A stretch of DNA of 64,000 bases from Phialophora verrucosa (Eukaryota > Ascomycota > Eurotiomycetes > Chaetothyriales > Herpotrichiellaceae), in contig MSED01000006.1 of NCBI GenBank assembly GCA_002099365.1, positions 2,108,001 through 2,172,000 on the forward strand, read 5' to 3'. The notes under the pieces were generated by a model. That model did not search any database, was not told where the DNA came from, and worked only from the letters and a program-made list of their open reading frames with translations. The stretch's first letter is position 1. Each line of letters opens with the position of its first letter. This document shows, piece by piece, positions 11,492 through 22,841 of the stretch. Both the position numbers and the translations under genes were made by a program.

Positions 11492-13138
11492 ATGTATAAA
11501 TATGGCGTTACTGACAGGTTGCTACCTCTTCTCCTTCCAGTCGCTCTGTGCTTGACAATTTATCTATATCTGTACCCAGTCTTTCACGGATGTGTCTTTC
11601 CAGCGACAGATGGGTCAACGACGTCGGCCCTCACCAACACTGTCAAGCGTCACCTCCCCTTTGACCACGCCACAGACGTTGACAGCGATCTTTTGACTGC
11701 TCCTTTCCGACTGCTGGCCCTTGCTGATCCTCAGCTTGAAGGAGACAGTTCCCTTCCTAAACCTGACGATGCCTTCATCCCAACACTCAGACGACGCTGG
11801 ACCCGCCTGTCCACAACCGGGCTCAGGGAGATATCACCCCTTCTGGAGGTTGCTCAAGAGGTGGTCCTTCAAGACATTCCAGAGGCGGTGCGGGCGCTGC
11901 GAAAGCGTATTGACCTCTTGGGCAATGACTACTACTTGGGCCACATACATCGGTCATTGCACTGGTGGGCTCGGCCTACCCACGTCGCTGTGCTTGGAGA
12001 TCTCATTGGCAGCCAGTGGGTTACCGACGCGGAGTTTGACTGGAGAGGATGGAGGTTTTGGAATAGGGTCTTTGCGAACGGCCGCAGAGTTGAAGACCAC
12101 ATCACTATTTTGGACAGCAAGGAGCAGGAAAGGATCTTCGAGCTTGAAGATGCTAGCTGGACGACCCGAACCATAAACATCGCCGGCAACCACGATATTG
12201 GCTATGCGGGAGACATTTCTCGAACCAGGATGGACAGGTTTGATAGAGTCTTTGGAAAAGCCAACTGGGATGTTCGGTTTCAGTATCCCCAGTCCAACAT
12301 CACTCGTATTTCAACCGATGTAGCGGCCATGGCTCATCCGACGCTGCACCTCATTGTCCTGAATAGTCTCATCCTGGACAGCCCTGCGTTATCCGACGAT
12401 CTCCGCTCCGAAACGTTTGATTATCTGAACGGCCTCATCAACCACCGTTTACGACCCGTAGAGGATCGATCGTCTTTCACTCTCCTGCTGACACACCTTC
12501 CGTTGCACAAGAAAGAAGGAACTTGCGTTGATGCTCCATTCTTCGACTACTGGCCGAATGACGATGGTGGTGGAGTGTACAAGCCTCAGGGGATAAGGGA
12601 ACAGAATCATTTGAGCGAGCAAGCAAGCCATCAAGGCACACTGCAGGCCTTGTTCGGTATGAGTGGTGACTGTGACGCACCAGCCCAAGGCAAGGGACGA
12701 AATGGCCTGATTTTGACCGGTCATGATCATGAAGGCTGTGATACCTGGCACTTTATCCCTGCAGACTCTGCTTGGTCAACATCCGATCTCCAACAGGAGG
12801 ATAAAAGAGAGACACTGTGGGATGTTTCCAAGTGGAAGGACGCCAACCAAACGGCATCTCACACGGGAGTGCGTGAAATCACGCTTCGAAGCATGATGGG
12901 AGATTATGGCGGCAACGCAGGACTCTTAAGTGCTTGGTTCGATCATGGAGAAGGGGAGTGGAAGTACAACATCCAAATGTGTGGTCTGGACGTCAAGCTC
13001 TGGTGGGCAGTCCATGTCATCGACCTCGTCGTCCTGGGTTTGTCTCTGTTCCGTCTAGTTACCTACCGCCTTCATCTTCACGCCCGGTCTGGTGCAGTAG
13101 CTGCTGCCTCACCGCGGCCCATCAAAACAATCAAGTAA
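11492..13138 (+). CDS. TED1: ER metallophosphoesterase, Ted1/Cdc1/PGAP5 family
   Basis: 548 aa from the ATG at 11492; the open frame extends upstream only through non-ATG codons. A hydrophobic segment at about residues 9-29 and another at about 507-527 would anchor a lumenal domain at both ends, as in Cdc1/Ted1/PGAP5. The calcineurin-like phosphoesterase motifs appear in order: LADPQ (about 77-81), GDLIG (about 168), GNHD (about 231), THLP (about 333) and GHDHEGCD (about 410), supplying the two-metal ligands. Ted1 and its mammalian relative PGAP5 remove ethanolamine-phosphate from GPI anchors in the ER so that GPI proteins can leave by COPII vesicles. Ted1 rather than Cdc1 is inferred from overall length and the C-terminal membrane segment; the family call is firm. 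Confidence 0.85.
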   Translation: MYKYGVTDRLLPLLLPVALCLTIYLYLYPVFHGCVFPATDGSTTSALTNTVKRHLPFDHATDVDSDLLTAPFRLLALADPQLEGDSSLPKPDDAFIPTLRRRWTRLSTTGLREISPLLEVAQEVVLQDIPEAVRALRKRIDLLGNDYYLGHIHRSLHWWARPTHVAVLGDLIGSQWVTDAEFDWRGWRFWNRVFANGRRVEDHITILDSKEQERIFELEDASWTTRTINIAGNHDIGYAGDISRTRMDRFDRVFGKANWDVRFQYPQSNITRISTDVAAMAHPTLHLIVLNSLILDSPALSDDLRSETFDYLNGLINHRLRPVEDRSSFTLLLTHLPLHKKEGTCVDAPFFDYWPNDDGGGVYKPQGIREQNHLSEQASHQGTLQALFGMSGDCDAPAQGKGRNGLILTGHDHEGCDTWHFIPADSAWSTSDLQQEDKRETLWDVSKWKDANQTASHTGVREITLRSMMGDYGGNAGLLSAWFDHGEGEWKYNIQMCGLDVKLWWAVHVIDLVVLGLSLFRLVTYRLHLHARSGAVAAASPRPIKTIK

Positions 13139-13264
13139 CAGAACAGCCCCGATCATGTCAACGTCCACTCACTCGACATTCGTCATCTTCGACAATCTCA
13201 GTCAATCTTTCCACCCAACCACTCTCTTCTCTACGAAACATCTTCTACTGCTACTACTACTACC

Positions 13265-14079
13265 ATGGGACGAGTGGTTCTCAGGAGACAGATGCCCACT
13301 CGCATAGATCGAGCACAGCCCTACCGCCGCCGTCATGTTGGTCGCGACAGACCCGACAACTGGTTCCTTTGGTCTCGTGCGATGAAAACAGGATGGCAAA
13401 ACCGACCCCGTGAAGTGCTGGCACCCGATCTCGACTTCAGCTTTTATCCGTTACGTGTCTGCCTTGACTGTGAGAGACCAGTAAAAGTCATAGAGTATTG
13501 CGACGGAAATTGGGAAATCACCAAGCAAACATGTCGTTTCCATCGTTACGTGTAAGCCTGCTCTCATTTCACGGTCTGGTCTACGAACTCACACACTGCA
13601 GACCTGACTCGGGCTTGACAAGCGCGAAAGATCACCCTATGCTGCCCATCATGTTCCCTTGCCCACGTCACGTCAAGACACACCACGTCGGAAGCTGCAT
13701 CATTGACAACACGCCGATCATTACATCTGGCAATGGTCTGGCACAGTCACTCTACTTCTTGCGGTGCACGGGCACTTACATCAACTCAATCGGGCAAGCA
13801 ACGACCGTCGGGAAGGCAATCCGCCGTGTGAAGATTGGTGATATGAAGAGGGTTCCGGTGGTTCGTGCCAGCATGCCAACGAATGTGCCCGAGGAGGTCC
13901 CCTTTGAGGTTCGGTATGCCAATGCCGTCCTCAATGCATGGGGCATAGGTAGCAACGAGGCGCTGAAGGACACCGTGAGGGGTCGCATCACCCGCGGAGG
14001 TGATGGCTTCAAGTGTGGGATGGGAGGCCGTGGCGTCAAGGAGGGCCAGGTTAGCAGGACCGGGGGCGTCGCAACCTAA
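13265..14079 (+). CDS. Orphan protein with CxxC-CDG-CxxH motif (copy A)
   Basis: Exons 13265-13551 and 13602-14079 (donor GTAAGC, acceptor CAG, 50-bp intron), 254 aa. Residues 66-93 carry C66-x2-C69-x9-C79-D-G-x8-C90-x2-H93, a plausible zinc site. The intron falls in the third codon after that His, phase 2, exactly as in the next gene downstream, so the two look like diverged tandem relatives. The N-terminus is Arg-rich and the last 60 residues are Gly/Arg-rich. No known domain is recognised and no function is proposed. It starts only 126 bp after the TED1-type stop codon. The first ATG is used; an upstream exon cannot be ruled out. Confidence 0.55.
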
Positions 14080-14529
14080 GGGACAATGAGAGATGTTGGA
14101 GACGATGCCCGTGGCGTGGTCTGGCGAGACAAGATGATGAGAGCGACAGCGTCGCTGTTGACAACCCCGTCGACAATGACAATGACAATGACAATGGAGT
14201 TGACACCTGCAATATTGTCTCATGTCCAATGCAGAAATGGGTCTGTTGCTGACGACAAGCTACTAACATACGGAGCCATACACAGATGACGAAGGATGTG
14301 TCCTTGAACCGACACCAACATCCGCTTCACGTCCAACAATCAACAAGGCGTCATGTTAGTGACAACCTCCCTGTCGTTACCTTCCCCGTCTACTTCACCG
14401 CCGCGGCGTCACTAACTCCTTGTCACTCTCGACCCTTAGCCTTGTCCCACGGTCTATAAGTACCCGCTTGGTATCTCTGCCCCAGCTCTCTCCCCTTCCG
14501 TATTCTTCCATCCCAAAACCGCCGACAAG
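14080..14529. other. Intergenic with a GACAAT repeat
   Basis: 450 bp between the two Cys/His-motif genes. It includes about four copies of a GACAAT hexamer near 14174-14197. The rest presumably holds a terminator and the downstream promoter; no coding frame is supported. Confidence 0.5.
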
Positions 14530-16524
14530 ATGGTGTTCGTCATCCTCTTTGACTGCACCCTCGACGTCCCTCTGTTCTACCATTGGGCCCAGGACATGTA
14601 CGAGGCATGTCCCGGCTGCGTGCGAGCGCATGAGCTGAGGACCTGTGACGGGGAGACGAAGGTCAGCTTCGAGATCTGCAAGAAGCATGAGGATGCGTAA
14701 GTTCGCCGGGCGCGGTTGTTCTTTGTTCCCAATGTTTACCCGGCTTCATCACCATATCGTTTGGCGGCGCGGCGGTAGGATTGCTACCTTTCACTTCCAT
14801 GGACCGTGGGGCTTGCGCGAGATTAAGTGGAAGAGATGGTGATGCTGACGGTGACGGTGATGGTGACGATGCAATGACCACTGGGCAACCACCACGCGCG
14901 AAAGAAGAGATTCTCGATCTTTGTGACATGAACCTCACATGTCCGTCAGGGTCACGTCTCCAGGCACCTCATCCATAGGACTAGGCGGAGCACCAGACCG
15001 CGGGAGTCCACGTTTCTTCACCGTCCAAGTGAGCTGCCGCGAAAAGCACATGCTGACTGTCTCATCATATACAGGGCCAAAGACCCCTATTTTAACGACG
15101 ACATGCTCAACCAGATCCGCACGCTCATCCACCCGCTGCACTCACCGGTCCAGAACTTCCCCGTCGCCGCGGCCGGCGTCACCGCGACGTGCGTGCTCGA
15201 ACTCAAAAAGAAAGTGAAAGAGGTCGTGAATTACGTAGAGGACCACCGTGGCGTGCGGAAGGCTGGATATTCGGAATTCGACCTGTCGCCGCTTCCCGCG
15301 TTCACATATGCCCACGCGAAGGGGTGTATCCACTCCGACAAGCCCGACGTGGCGCTCCAGTCCAGGGCAGACGTGCAACGCATGGACGCGCTCACGAGGC
15401 AGAGGCTGACGACCATCGATGCGCTTCTCGAGGCCGGGGTCGACCATGACTTGAGTGCCGACCTCAATGCTGAGTCTGAGTCTAAGAGCAACACGACTAG
15501 GACTCGGGACGGATCAACTTCCAGCGTCGACGGCAGCGATGGAGCCTCAGTCCCAGGTTCGCCCACCCCGTCTGTCAGCTCGTCGAGATCAAAGTCAGAT
15601 GAAGAGCTCTCGCTCGAACGGGAAGAACGATATATGGCCAGACTGAGAGAGAACGATGCGCGGTCCCGGCTCCGGGAGATGAAGACCCGACTGGAAGAAT
15701 GCCTCGCCACCAGCTGCCTCGCCAAGGCTGTGTACTTCAAGCGCTGTAACGGTCGATGGGTCAGCGCGCTGGGCGATGTTCTCCCGCGTGGATGTGGGCA
15801 CGATCAGGAGGTCCACTCGCAAGTCAAGAACGATATTTCCAGCGACAAGGCGAGGACGGAAGCCATCCAGCGTTCTAGCCAGATGGGCAGCCAGGCGAGC
15901 ATTCGTGACGGAGGCAGCGGAGAAGAGAATCTTCACGGCGATAGACCGCCCGAGGATGATCCACTGCTGTCACGACGTCAGGACGAGGAAGAGGCTCAAA
16001 GGGTCCGGAATGGAAAATCCGTCTTGAGCATGCTCACGACATTGACACTCGATACGACCACCGAGACGGACACCAGCGGCCTCACGACTTCGACCAGCGC
16101 CACGTCCGCACCCAGTAGCAGCACCCCGCCCCCTGCCCTCGGGCACAATGCCAAGTCTATCAGCAGTGTCATTCAGGCCGTCGACACCTCCATCGCCAAC
16201 TACGGAGGTTATGCGATGGTCGACGCCGAGGACTCGCTCGGCCAGGCAGCTCGCGCCTTGAACCTCGATTCCTCGTCCGCATCATGGTCGCTCGCCAAGC
16301 AGACCTACGACGGCTCCCAGGCAAATTTGAAGAGCCACAATCGCGCATCTCCTCGGCGGTTCGAGTATCTAACGAGCATGCTCATGGCGAGGGAAGAGTT
16401 GGTGCGGATCGGCCAGGCGAGTGACACAGACTTGGCCCTCACCAGCTGGGGATATAACCGGCTCATGAAGAAACAGGCCAAGGTCCAGGAGGAAGAAGAG
16501 ACGAAGACAACCTACATAGGCTGA
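14530..16524 (+). CDS. Orphan protein with CxxC-CDG-CxxH motif (copy B)
   Basis: Exons 14530-14696 and 15075-16524 give 538 aa. The intron is long for this window (378 bp; GTAAGT donor, ACAG acceptor). Residues 27-53 carry C27-x2-C30-x8-C39-D-G-x8-C50-x2-H53, nearly the same spacing as in the preceding gene, with the intron again in the third codon after the His and in phase 2. After the intron comes a helical region (KDPYFNDDMLNQIRTLIHPL...), then a long Ser/Thr- and Glu-rich region and a second cluster of Cys residues around 205-235. No named family is recognised. It probably belongs to a fungus-specific zinc-binding family; cell location unknown. Confidence 0.65.
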
Positions 16525-17841
16525 TCGCCGACGTGATGCAGATGCGGGCGTCATGGAGCAGTTGCAGAGGGCGAAGATGAAGAAGAACTGCCCAGCGGTC
16601 GGGCGAGTTGGACTTGAACCAGGAACCGAAGGCATTCTCAAGCGCCTCTGCGGGTCGAAGCGAGGGAGGGATGCTCCGGTCATGGAAAAGGTCTCTTTTC
16701 CCAGCACCCAGCCCCGACAAGAAACGGCAATCAGCACATGGGAAGAAACATATGGCGCACAAATGAACTCAAGGTACCCAGTTAGCACATAGACGGGGGC
16801 GGTGTCTCTGACGCATTTTTGAGTTATTTGGCAACGCAAAGCAATAGGCTCGGAATCAAGGTGAAGGCATCAGAACAGGATCTCTTCATAGTCGAATGCG
16901 GGATTCTGGATTCGCAGCATCTGCCTCCTCTTCTGCAAGCACTCAGCATGTATCGTATCAAGTCTGCACGTCATTCTCCCATGCTTGAATCACAGCATCC
17001 TCTACCAGATCAGCAAGATTTGTGGGTAGAAGTCTCTGGCGTACGGCGCGGAAAAGGCGGCGCGAGGTGCAGATCGAGATCCGATGTGTTTGTGGTCTTT
17101 TTGTGCTCGTAGTCTGCCGTATGGAAGCAGGCGAACAGATCTGGATACTGTATCCGAAACTGCTGATGGCTAATGCAGTCGAAGCCAGTCGGGAGACTAG
17201 GAAGAGATCCGGTCTCTGCCACGCGCAGTGCCACGAGTGCCCAATATTGCCTATGTAACTGTTCCCTGTGGTTAGACAGGTTCAGAAGAAGCGTGCAGTT
17301 TGCAGATTTCAGTATCGGCGGGAACTTTGGTGGAGATGCAGTTGCTTCCAGTGAGACCGATCTCTGGTTCAGGGCAAGGATCTAGAGGTCACGATTGCTT
17401 AGGACTATGGCGTCGACGTCCAGTCAGTAAATGTTACGGGTCGCCAGCAATGTACCGTCGCTAGATTGTATGTATCTGCACGCGACAGAGGCCAAATCAA
17501 CAGTGACACAAGAGAGCGATGATTGAGTTCCTGTTCAAACAACTTTGATCCGGTCTCATATTGCTATTTCTTCCTGCCTGGCTGTGTTGTGTCTAAGAAG
17601 GACCTAGAGTAGCTAACCTTCAACCGAATCATATGCTTTCGCAACCACCACCGCGGTCACCTCCTGCGATGATCCGTTGCAAAGGAATCTGCGTTGGTAG
17701 AGTATGGGAATATCGGTTGAGAAAGGTAATTGGGAAAGATTGTTCAACAGCTGGTAGCCCAGCCGTCCATACTAGCCTCCTCCGCCATGAACTGGGGTAT
17801 TTCTGCCGACCGACACCATCGCGAGCACAGATACGCTGACT
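16525..17841. other. Intergenic between convergent genes
   Basis: 1.3 kb. It holds the 3' ends of the orphan gene and the 14-3-3 gene. Short open frames are present but none is supported. A TTCAA-containing stretch near 16615 was checked as a tRNA T-arm and does not fold. Confidence 0.5.
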
Positions 17842-18793
17842 CTACTCAGTCTTCTCCGCAGTAGACTCTGGTGCAGGGGCGGCCTCGGTCTCCTTGGGAG
17901 CTTCACTTGACTGAGCGGCAGGGGCTTCCTGGGGTTCAGCCTCGGAAGACGTCCAGAGGGTCTGCACAGTGTTAGCTGTGGTAGAGAGTGCAAGAGACAG
18001 CCGCAGCTTACCAAGTTGTCTCTCAGCAACTGCATAATCAATGTGGAGTCCTTGTAGCTCTCTTCGCTGAGAGTGTCGAGCTCGGCAATAGCATCATCGA
18101 ACGCCTGCTTGGCGAGGTGGCAGGCCTGGTCAGGGGAGTTCAAGATCTCGTAGTAAAAGACAGAGAAGTTCAGCGCGAGACCAAGGCGGATAGGGTGAGT
18201 GGGAGCAAGATCGGTTTGAGCAACCTCCGTCGCAGCCTTGTAGGCCTCGAGAGACTTGTCCGCAGATTCCTTGCGCTTGTCGGCAGTAGCGAACTCAGCG
18301 AGGTAGCGGTGGTAGTCGCCCTTCCTAGCAAAAGGTCAGTAAAGTGCGCGACGGGGAACGACAAGATAGGCCTACATCTTGTGGTAGAACACCTTAGATT
18401 CACCGGTCTGAGCAGAGGCAATCAAGTGCTTGTCGAGAACCTCGAGAATGTCCTCGCAGATCTTTCCGAGCTCCTTCTCGATTGTCTGACGGTATTCCTT
18501 GATGAGCTTGACCTGAGCCTCGTTGCCTTTCGACTCCTCCTTCTGCTCAATGGAAGTGACGATCCTCCAAGAGGCGCGACGAGCTCCGATGACATTCTTG
18601 TAGGCGACAGAGAGGAGATTTCGCTCTTCGACGGAGAGTTCTTGGTCCGCAGAGGCAACGACCTTCATGTTCTCGACCATTTCTGGAGCGACGATTAGCT
18701 AGGATGGGGCGCCAGATGCGGAAGAACGTTACCCTCATATCGCTCGGCCTGCTCGGCGAGCTTTGCAAGATAGACTGACTCTTCCACACCCAT
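17842..18793 (-). CDS. BMH1/artA: 14-3-3 protein
   Basis: Four exons on the minus strand (18733-18793, 18376-18682, 18012-18324, 17842-17961) join in frame to 266 aa, the usual fungal 14-3-3 length. The sequence runs through all family landmarks: the N-terminal helix ending LAEQAERYEEMVENMK, the phosphopeptide pocket residues in KNVIGARRASWRI and YHRYLAEF, the LGLALNFSVFYYEI helix and the DSTLIMQLLRDNL end helix. A variable acidic Ala/Pro/Glu-rich tail follows in its own small exon. 14-3-3 dimers bind phosphoserine/threonine proteins and regulate growth, polarity and checkpoint signalling. Introns are 50-51 bp. A longer 5' UTR intron (about 18834-19269) is likely but unproven. Very secure call. 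Confidence 0.97.
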
Positions 18794-20002
18794 TTTGATC
18801 GTGTTTTCGGATACTTGTCAAAGGAAAAGAGACCTGTTGTGGTGGATTTGGTTAGCCGAGTCATCCAAGGCAAAACATGTCAACAATGTCAACAAAACAG
18901 TTCAGACACCGACATAATCAGGACAGAGTGTCGACTTGGGCGTTGCGACCGCGTGGGACGCCGCCGCCGCTTTCCACCAGATTCCGCAGCGACGTGGACC
19001 GTCCAAAGCCGAGATTGTCGGATAGTGGGCAGGGTGCGGCAATTGACGTCAACCAGGGCGCTTGCGTTGGGGTCGCCCCTGGAGAGTCCGGTCACAGGGT
19101 GAGGCAGATCCATCAGGCGTCGCTGTCGAGCATCGTGAAGCGATGTCGACCTAAACGACGCTGAGATGACCAAGAGCGCAACTGAAGTTGTGACTGTTGA
19201 CAATTCGAGACGTGGGGTATTTGGTATCCCCCTGGAGGAGAGATGCACGATTGTTGGGGGGTAGCTTACCGTCTAAAAGAAACCGAGGCGTCAACGAGAC
19301 TCGCACGGCAGGGGACTCGAGAGATTGGGCAGAATTAGACGTGTTCGCGAGGAGGTGGTGGTGGTGATTGCAAGGTGTTGTTGGTATGGGAGAAAGAAGG
19401 ACGAAGATGAGAGTGTGCGCAGGTCTGCAGGCGTCGCCTAGTCAAGTTCCAGGTAGCCGCAGGAAGTGGGAGGAACGACGCAGACTGGCTCGATAAGTGG
19501 GAGGTGGAAGGCCCAAACAGAAAGCAGCAGGACCCAAGAGAAGGGGGGAGCACAAGCAAGGAAGGTCCATCAGCTGGACCCTGGGCGTAAGGCAGGGGCT
19601 TACACACGGCTGCTTTTACCATTCTTCAATTTCCCTCACAGCCTCAATTTGTTTCATCACGGGAATGTCATTCATTTGATTAGATTCCGTCCAGTTTCAG
19701 CGCGCTTGTCTCGGATGCTGCCATTCGTCGTTTAATGGCATCATGATCCAGGCCTCTGCCTGCTGGACTGGTGCATTCAGTATTGCATGTCAAACGTCAC
19801 GTGCTACAAACTGCCCATCGCTGTCTGTTCCGTTGCCCGTAGCAGCTATCGATAGTAGAGTGAAGCATTCAGCGCCTTTGGTACTCGTGCTCGTCATTGC
19901 AGGCGAGCTTCGATCGATCCTCATCCCGCAGGCCGAACTTCAACTGCACCACAGTAACCTTTGTTATCCTCATCCTGCACGACAACGAACCGACCACTCA
20001 AG
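18794..20002. promoter_or_regulatory. Divergent promoter region, 14-3-3 / ATPase inhibitor
   Basis: 1.2 kb. On the minus strand a GTAAGC donor at 19269-19264 and a CAG acceptor at 18836-18834 would define a 436-bp intron in the 14-3-3 5' UTR, a common layout for highly expressed fungal genes; this is inference. A CACGTG palindrome lies at 19798-19803, on the ATPase-inhibitor side. No coding frame is supported. Confidence 0.45.
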
Positions 20003-20499
20003 ATGCTACGAACACAAGTAGTCAAGCTCGCAAGAGCTGGTGCTGCTCCCTCGATCCGTCGATCCTTCTCCATCTCTGCCATCCAAGCTGCTGAGGGAGA
20101 TACCGGAGCCGTCAGATCTGGCGGAATGGCTTCAGGGTACGGTCATCACCAACGTAACATCGTGTTCCCACGAAGTTCGAGGAGGACCTGCGTGTCCGTC
20201 ATTGAATGCAGAGCGCTGACATTCCATTGCTCTCAATAGTGATAGCTGGACCAAGCGTGAGCAAGCCAGCGAGACCAAGTTCATTAGAGAAAAGGAAATG
20301 GAAAGGTACGCCCGGTGCATTCCTCAGGGAGCAAGCTTAGTACGGGTGACTAACATGTTTCGGCCTCTGAAACTGTAGCTTGAGAAAGCTGAAGGAGAAG
20401 CTCGCCCAACAACGAAAGCACCTCGACGAACTGGACAAGCATATCCAAGAGCTGGAGGGAGATGCCGGCGAAGACCCGCAGCACATCCGTGAGAAGTAG
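20003..20499 (+). CDS. INH1: Mitochondrial F1F0-ATPase inhibitor (IATP)
   Basis: Exons 20003-20136, 20240-20305 and 20379-20499 give 106 aa. Residues 1 to about 28 form an Arg-rich, acid-free presequence (LRTQVVKLARAG...RRSFSIS) typical of mitochondrial import. The mature part has the conserved inhibitory stretch (GAVRSGGMASGDSWTKREQA), and the C-terminal half is a heptad coiled coil (LRKLKEKLAQQRKHLDELDK). IATP proteins bind the F1 catalytic interface when the matrix acidifies and block ATP hydrolysis. Intron 1 uses a GTACGG donor and intron 2 a GTACGC donor, slightly off the GTAAGT consensus, but both joins restore the family sequence. Confidence 0.93.
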
Positions 20500-21288
20500 A
20501 AGTCAACACTGGTGGTTGGGAAGTAAATCTGGGTCAGAGAAGGACTCCATGAGGGAGGACGGTACCTGGGTCAGCTTCACCGGTAGCCCGGTGGTGGTAG
20601 TGCTTCAATAACATCTTCACTGTACAGAGGTCGAGACAACCCGGCAATACCAAAATTCTTCTCTCCACTCTGTGACCTTGGACACTCCAAGTCTACGAAA
20701 GTGGTAATCCATCTGGTCCTCGGTTCATGTTCATTCCACCTGAATGGTGCTACTAGGATAGTGAAACCAGAACGAGGCATGGACATGACTTCGCTCCTCT
20801 GACCGGAGTCTTTCCTTGTTACTGTCTCGGACTTCAGGATTCATTCGTCCCTTGTGCAGTCCAGGGAACAGGTTATGTCGCAACCACGCGCATACAGAAA
20901 AAGTGCACGCCGAATCTGGTGAAGCTCAACCTTTGTGGCTGTCTCAACACGCTCCGCTCGAATGTCTGCGCGGATAGCCAAGTGGTGTTGATACTTAATT
21001 TTCCACCTGAGCAGTAATTAGCTATTTAACAATTACCACGGGACGACATGTGATGGCAATGATTACGAGCAGGCCAAAGTGGTGCCGGCCATTGGAGCAA
21101 GCATCCCAAAGACTAACTACGACCCCTTGTGTTGCTATGTATGAGCAGAGTGTGTTGTTCTACTACAGTATGTACAAGATATCCTCTACCAGGGGCGACG
21201 GCCGACTAGATTTTGTGCGGCGTCCGACATCAGAAGCGTCCGTCCGAGCACGAACCCATTCCGAACCAAACTATACAGCCCTCAGGCT
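20500..21288. other. Intergenic between convergent genes
   Basis: 789 bp holding the 3' ends of the ATPase inhibitor and MFS genes. Nothing else recognised. Confidence 0.5.
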
Positions 21289-22841
21289 TCAGACAATATC
21301 CAATAACTTCCGCGAAAGCTGGAACCGGGCAAGGCAAATCAATGTACCTCCTACCACAGTGACTGCACCCACATACATGGAAAGAGCGAGGTAGCCGTAC
21401 TTAATAAGCTCACCACTGATGGGAGATCCGAATAGGCCGCTGTTTTCCACCACTTGTTAGCAAGTGACTCCAACCGAGGTTAGGGATGTGTCGCGCGAGG
21501 CATTGTTGAAGCAAAGGGGGGTGAAACGTACGTTAATGACACAATCGCCATGATCATGCCGACGGCGGTGCCGTAGGTCTCGGGCGTCGCTAACTTCGTC
21601 CCACAAGAAACTTGTAGAGCCAAGATCGACTGAGAATTGACAAATTAGCCAGGAACCGAGGGTACATAAGAACCGACTCACCCCTGAGCAGAACCCATAA
21701 GCCAGCGCCCACACCACGATTCCCGCGGAACTGGTAGCCGCGGTCCAGCTGAACGCAACGGCCGCCGATAGAAGGGCGCTGATCGCACACAGATTGAAAT
21801 GCCCATACCGATCCGCTAGCCACCCGGCAGAGACCCTGCCGAAAAGGGACGCGGCGTTGAGGATGGAAACTAGGTAGAAAGCGAAACTGGTCGAGAAGCC
21901 GATGCTGACAGCGTACGAGGTGGTGAAGAAGAAAGGTGAGAACATGCCCAGGTAAAATAGCCCTATTCCGGCGCAGAAGGTCTGGAACACCCGGTTCTTG
22001 ACGATAGACAGGTCTGCCTTCTTCTTCTTCTTCGGTTCGGCTGTCGTGCTCGAAGTGGCAGTCTCTTCTTCTTTGGGCTTCTCGGGTGCAGGAGGACGGA
22101 CGGTCGCACATGTGATGACCACGAGTGGAAGCATGGTAAATGCGACGATGCGCATTGTCCAGCCAAAACTGACGCCGTCCCTGTTGAGGAGCTCATTCAC
22201 CATGATCGGCCAGATGACTCCCCCAAGAGAGGAGCCGGCGATGGTGAAGCCTGTTGCCAAGCCGCGGTTCTTGTCGAAGTGCCTGCTGATCATGGCAAGC
22301 ACTGGACAAGCGAGGAACGCTTGCCCAAAGCCGAGGAGGAAGCCTTGTGCCAGAAAGAATTGGTAGTATTCTCGGCAGAGAGACACCATGAACATGGAGA
22401 AGAGGGTGACAGCGCCACCAACAACGAGAAGGATCTTGGTACTATCTCAGCTTGACTACTCTTCTGCCTGCCTGGAACATGCTTACCGTAGGCCCAATGC
22501 GATCAACAAGTAAACCCGCTGGCGCAGCAGCCAGGAAGAACGCGAAGGTCGAGAATGATCCAATCCATGACAAGTCGAAGGAGGACTTGTCGATCAACAG
22601 ATGTCTTTGATAGTATTCAATGAAGATTCCGAATGCGTTGAGGAAGCCAACGGTGCAGAAGGTCGACAGGGCAGCCCCGATGAGCGTCAGAATAGATCTC
22701 GTGCTGCGCAAAGTCAGTGCTTGGGTCTCATCGCAGGAGCAATTAGGATACTAACTTGAACTCGCTTGCCTGCTGTTCGCTGGCATTCTTTCGAGGCTCA
22801 GCGGTGGGCGAGTTTGTGAGAGGCTTCTCGTCTTGCGACAT
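21289..22841 (-). CDS. MFS transporter, monocarboxylate-permease type
   Basis: Five exons on the minus strand (22756-22841, 22487-22703, 21682-22434, 21532-21629, 21289-21439), 434 aa. The MCT-like layout is clear: short charged N-terminus, about 12 membrane segments, the loop motif GLLVDRIGPT after the second segment, a basic central loop with five consecutive lysines, and GRVSAGWLADRYG between segments 8 and 9. Fungal members resemble Mch-type carriers; the substrate cannot be read from sequence. Intron 2 keeps the frame only with an AAG acceptor at 22435; the nearer TAG at 22442 would shift it. Transcribed divergently from a Zn2Cys6 activator that may control it. Confidence 0.85.

Noticed and set aside
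16595..16670. Possible tRNA because of a GGTTCAAGTCC-like T-arm on the minus strand
   Set aside because: Only three of five T-stem pairs form, and no acceptor or anticodon arm can be folded around it.
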